From assembly GCA_035319145.1 (NCBI GenBank), contig DATHDH010000033.1, positions 1 to 15,674 of the forward strand: a DNA stretch of 15,674 bases, given 5' to 3'. Below the pieces are notes generated by a model. That model saw only the letters and a list, made by a program, of their open reading frames with translations. It did not search any database and was not told the DNA's origin. Shown piece after piece: positions 13,426 to 15,674 of this stretch (the first letter of the stretch is position 1; every line of letters begins with the position of its first letter). Source of the stretch: JAAYUK01 sp035319145. Lineage in GTDB: Bacteria; Nitrospirota; Thermodesulfovibrionia; Thermodesulfovibrionales; Dissulfurispiraceae. Made by a program: the position numbers and the translations under genes.

Positions 13426-14148
13426 ATGGAATGGCTGTTTGACGCTCACATCTGGACGGCGCTCATTACCCTTACTGTCCTTGAAATCATCCTCGGCATA
13501 GACAACATCGTCGTTATTTCGATACTGACCGGCAAACTGCCCGCCCAGCAGCAGCCGAAGGCCAGACAGCTCGGCATCGGACTTGCGATAGTGACGCGCA
13601 TCCTCTTTCTGCTCAGCCTCTTCTGGCTATCGAGCCTTACAACACCGCTTGGGACAGCATTCGGACACACAATCTCAATGCGCGATCTCGTTCTTATCGG
13701 CGGAGGCCTCTTTTTGCTTTATAAGGCTACGCACGAAATTCACGACATTATGGAAATTGCTGCCGAAGAACGCAGACCGAGAGTTCTCGCCGGCTTCAGT
13801 GCAGTGGTGATGCAGATAATGATCTTCGACATCATCTTCTCTCTCGACTCGGTCATTACCGCCATCGGCATGGCACAGCAGATCGGCGTCATGATTGCCG
13901 CCGTCATTATCGCCATGCTGCTGATGCTCCTCGCGTCAGGCCCGATCAGTGCCTTCATCGAAAAACATCCTTCACTGAAAATGCTTGCACTCAGTTTTCT
14001 CCTCATGATTGGCGTCACCCTTATCGCCGAAGGGCTTACCCTACATATTCCGAAAGGGTATGTCTATTTTGCGATGGGGTTTTCCGGATTCGTAGAGACG
14101 ATGAATATCCTCACCGCAGCCCGCAAGACAAAAACAATCGTCGGCTGA
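13426..14148 (+). CDS. terC: TerC-family integral membrane protein
   Basis: The ATG at 13426 is preceded by GGGGG at 13416-13420, a weak ribosome binding site. The 240-residue protein has about seven hydrophobic segments. It shows the two TerC acidic motifs inside helices: EIILGIDNIVV (20-30) and FDIIFSLDSVITAIGMAQQ (134-152), plus DLVLIGGGLFLLYKATHEIH in the middle. TerC proteins are linked to tellurite resistance and to metal handling; several (Alx/TerC, YkoY, YceF) take part in Mn2+ efflux, also during metalation of exported proteins. Its place next to a Gdt1-family gene supports a shared manganese or other divalent-metal role. The short GAGC-TTTT-GCTC hairpin at 13398-13409 before it is too weak to call a terminator. 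Confidence 0.94.
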   Translation: MEWLFDAHIWTALITLTVLEIILGIDNIVVISILTGKLPAQQQPKARQLGIGLAIVTRILFLLSLFWLSSLTTPLGTAFGHTISMRDLVLIGGGLFLLYKATHEIHDIMEIAAEERRPRVLAGFSAVVMQIMIFDIIFSLDSVITAIGMAQQIGVMIAAVIIAMLLMLLASGPISAFIEKHPSLKMLALSFLLMIGVTLIAEGLTLHIPKGYVYFAMGFSGFVETMNILTAARKTKTIVG

Positions 14149-14185
14149 ACACCAGCGCCCATCGAGAGCCTCCTCAAAAAATATC

Positions 14186-14232
14186 TTGACAAGCCTTGTA
14201 ACAGTTGCTACATTTGAATCAGTAGCTACATT
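14186..14232 (+). promoter_or_regulatory. Consensus promoter overlapped by repeated operator-like boxes
   Basis: TTGACA at 14186-14191 and TACATT at 14209-14214 are spaced by exactly 17 bp, a good sigma-70-type promoter 47 nt before the ATG at 14261. GTTGCTACATT (14204-14214) covers the -10, and GTAGCTACATT (14222-14232) lies at or just after the expected start. The two match at 10 of 11 positions, 18 bp apart. The first also forms an imperfect palindrome TGTAACAGTTGCTACA (14198-14213) and the second contains a perfect GTAGCTAC. A repressor binding here is inferred; its family is unknown. Confidence 0.6.
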
Positions 14233-14260
14233 ATACGATGCGGTAAAGGAGGACAAAACT

Positions 14261-15106
14261 ATGCCGCCCATTGAAAAACATGTTGTTGTCAGCCGGCAGC
14301 GGACCGGCAAGGAGTACCGGGAACTGCACACATGGATTGATGATGCCGACCCGAAGGTCAAGGCCGAGCGCCACGACTTCACTAGGATATTCGTATTCGG
14401 CCGCCGCATCGAAAAGCAATACGGGCAAGAAGGGCTGAACGAGTACCTCCAGCATATTCATGACGATGTTGCCGCAAAGTTCGAACATCTCCAACATGAT
14501 GTCGAGAAGATGACCGACGACATCCTCGCCTACTTCGGCGTCAGGAAAGGAAGCGCCCTGAACTACACAGTTCAGCAGCCCGATATCGACATCATGAGAA
14601 AGGCGGGGCTGAGCGACGCCGACCTTGCCCATTGCCTGAAAGTCGCGGGCAAGGCCATTGAGATAGCGCAGCGGACCGGCGTGCGGCTCGATCTTGAGCT
14701 GGTCGGGCGTGGCGCATTCTTTCACGACCTCGGCAAGACCAAGTCGCACGAGATGGACCACGGCAAGGTCGGAGCAGAACTCGGCGCGGCTATCGGACTG
14801 CCGAAGACCCTCACGGACATTATGGAAAAGCATATCCGCGGCGGCATGACCGAGGCCGAGGCAAAAGAGCTGAATCTGCCGGTCAAGGATTACGCGCTGA
14901 GTTCGCTGGAGGAGAAGATCATCATTTATGCAGATCGACTTGTGGACATCATTACCGACGGCGTTGTGAAGATAGGCTCCGAGCATGAAGCGGAAGCACG
15001 CTTCGAGGAGTTCATTCATGACGTGCCGAAGTATCATAAGACCCAGGCGACCTATGAGCGCTATCTCGGCTACCACCGCGAGATTCAGGGCTTGATACAA
15101 GGTTGA
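14261..15106 (+). CDS. HDIG/HD-domain phosphohydrolase with an unassigned N-terminal domain
   Basis: ATG 14261 follows AAAGGAGG, giving 281 residues, soluble and without a signal peptide. Residues 1-95 are a charged helical region with YRELHTWIDDADPKVKAERHDF (written in part: YRELHTW...RHDF), which resembles small uncharacterised domains with an L-H-x-W-x-D...RH pattern. I cannot assign a function to it. Residues about 108-235 form an HD domain with H124 (AHCLKVAGKAI), H155-D156 (GAFFHDLGKTKS), H167 (DHGKVGAEL), H191 (MEKHIRGG) and D225 (IIYADRLVD), a full metal-ligand set. The C-terminus is a YxRYLGYHREIQ helix. HD domains hydrolyse nucleotide or phosphate esters; the substrate is unknown. 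The gene has its own promoter with operator-like repeats, so it is probably a single regulated unit. Confidence 0.88.
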   Translation: MPPIEKHVVVSRQRTGKEYRELHTWIDDADPKVKAERHDFTRIFVFGRRIEKQYGQEGLNEYLQHIHDDVAAKFEHLQHDVEKMTDDILAYFGVRKGSALNYTVQQPDIDIMRKAGLSDADLAHCLKVAGKAIEIAQRTGVRLDLELVGRGAFFHDLGKTKSHEMDHGKVGAELGAAIGLPKTLTDIMEKHIRGGMTEAEAKELNLPVKDYALSSLEEKIIIYADRLVDIITDGVVKIGSEHEAEARFEEFIHDVPKYHKTQATYERYLGYHREIQGLIQG

Positions 15107-15195
15107 GCATAATGTTTCCGCTCTATTCCGCCAGCATCCATTTCTTGCGCACTGATTAGTCCCTGTGAGGTGACGGAACGTTCGGTACGAAATTG

Positions 15196-15247
15196 CAGGG
15201 TAGTAGTCGCACGGGCGGTTTGCTCTGGCCGCTCTTCGCGGCCCCTG
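15196..15247 (+). other. GC-rich stem-loop in the leader of the MFS gene
   Basis: GGCCGC at 15227-15232 pairs perfectly with GCGGCC at 15238-15243 around TCTTC. CAGGG at 15196-15200 could close a larger structure with CCCTG at 15243-15247. It lies in the 199-nt gap between the HD gene and the MFS gene. It matches no riboswitch I know, and no clear promoter is visible apart from TATAAG at 15293-15298. Confidence 0.3.
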
Positions 15248-15305
15248 AAAACCCAGGCCTCGCGCTACAAAACGGACACTGCCGGAATAGAATATAAGTA
15301 AACAT

Positions 15306-15674
15306 ATGAGCCCTTTCCGCATACTTTGCATAATCGGATTCTTCGCGATCTTCAGCTCGACGCTTTCGAAGAGCCCGGTGCTTCCGCTCTTTGCGGCCCA
15401 CCTGGGAGCGAATCCGTCTCAGGTCGGCATGGTTGCGGCAATTTCGGCCCTGACCGGCGTGATCTTCAGCATCCCCGCAGGTCTGATGGCCGACCGGTTC
15501 GGCCGAAGGAAAATACTGCTTTTTTCGGCGGCGATTTTCGCCTCGGTTCCCTTTCTCTATCCGGCGGTTTCACAGATATGGCAGCTCGCCGTTGTGCGTT
15601 TCCTGCACGGATTCGCGACGGCGGCGTTTCTGCCGGTCGGCATGGCATTCGTTTCAGACCTTTTTCACGAAGAG
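15306..15674 (+). CDS. MFS transporter, N-terminal part (runs off the window)
   Basis: An open frame from ATG 15306 continues to the last base (123 codons, no stop). It starts MSPFRILCIIGFFAIFSSTL and contains the major-facilitator loop 2-3 signature GLMADRFGRRKILLFSA (the G-x-x-x-D-R-x-G-R-R-K motif), followed by helix 3-4 sequence with RFLHGFATAAFLPVGMAFVSD. About four of the expected 12-14 helices are visible. No strong ribosome binding site precedes the ATG, so the exact start is less certain. The helix 1 sequence (SSTLSKSPVLPLFAAHLGANPSQVG, in part) is typical of drug or metabolite efflux members. The substrate cannot be determined. Confidence 0.88.
   Translation, partial: MSPFRILCIIGFFAIFSSTLSKSPVLPLFAAHLGANPSQVGMVAAISALTGVIFSIPAGLMADRFGRRKILLFSAAIFASVPFLYPAVSQIWQLAVVRFLHGFATAAFLPVGMAFVSDLFHEE

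Noticed and set aside
14231..15331. Long minus-strand open frame (366 codons) opposite the HD-domain gene
   Set aside because: It has no recognisable motif or ribosome binding site, and the + strand frame has a promoter, ribosome binding site and full HD motif set; it is a GC-driven shadow.

Overview
The window looks like chromosomal DNA of an anaerobic or facultatively anaerobic Gram-negative bacterium. It carries two large multiheme c-type cytochromes, an MtrA/MtrB-type outer-membrane electron conduit and an early-branch corrin-ring methylase operon. This gene mix is typical of Nitrospirota or Desulfobacterota-like metal or mineral respirers or oxidisers, but nothing here fixes the phylum. 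Almost all genes are on the + strand.

Region 1 (1-6532), electron transfer. After the tail of an unrecognised gene comes a membrane-anchored 15-heme cytochrome. It is a NapC/NirT-type tetraheme head, a two-heme linker and three tandem cytochrome c7 triheme modules. A terminator and a decayed BrnT/CopG-type toxin-antitoxin pair follow. Then comes an AT-richer three-gene operon: an exported SUMF1/FGE-fold protein without the catalytic cysteines, a decaheme MtrA/DmsE cytochrome and an MtrB/PioB 683-residue beta-barrel. Together these could carry electrons between the quinone pool and the cell exterior: inner-membrane 15-heme protein, MtrA within MtrB, outside. No MtrC/OmcA-like surface cytochrome is seen in the window.

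Region 2 (6533-7300), debris. A hairpin after mtrB is followed by two minus-strand relics: the 3' end of an IS256-family transposase and an internal RHS-repeat fragment. They are joined directly to each other and abut the next operon.

Region 3 (7299-11391), GC-richer corrinoid operon of five overlapping genes: CbiE-CbiT fusion, small nitroreductase, CbiL/CobI, HD-domain phosphohydrolase, CbiF/CobM. It is driven by a clear extended -10 promoter. The HD protein and the nitroreductase are not standard members of the pathway and are the interesting part.

Region 4 (11444-14148), membrane transport: a LysE/RhtB exporter, a small exported Sm-like-looking protein, a Gdt1/TMEM165-family cation transporter and a TerC-family protein. 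The Gdt1 gene has a 150-nt structured leader ending in a strong intrinsic terminator directly before its ribosome binding site. This is a good candidate for an uncharacterised riboswitch or attenuator.

Region 5 (14149-15674): an HD-domain protein with a consensus-like promoter overlapped by repeated GTNGCTACATT boxes, then the start of an MFS transporter that runs off the window.
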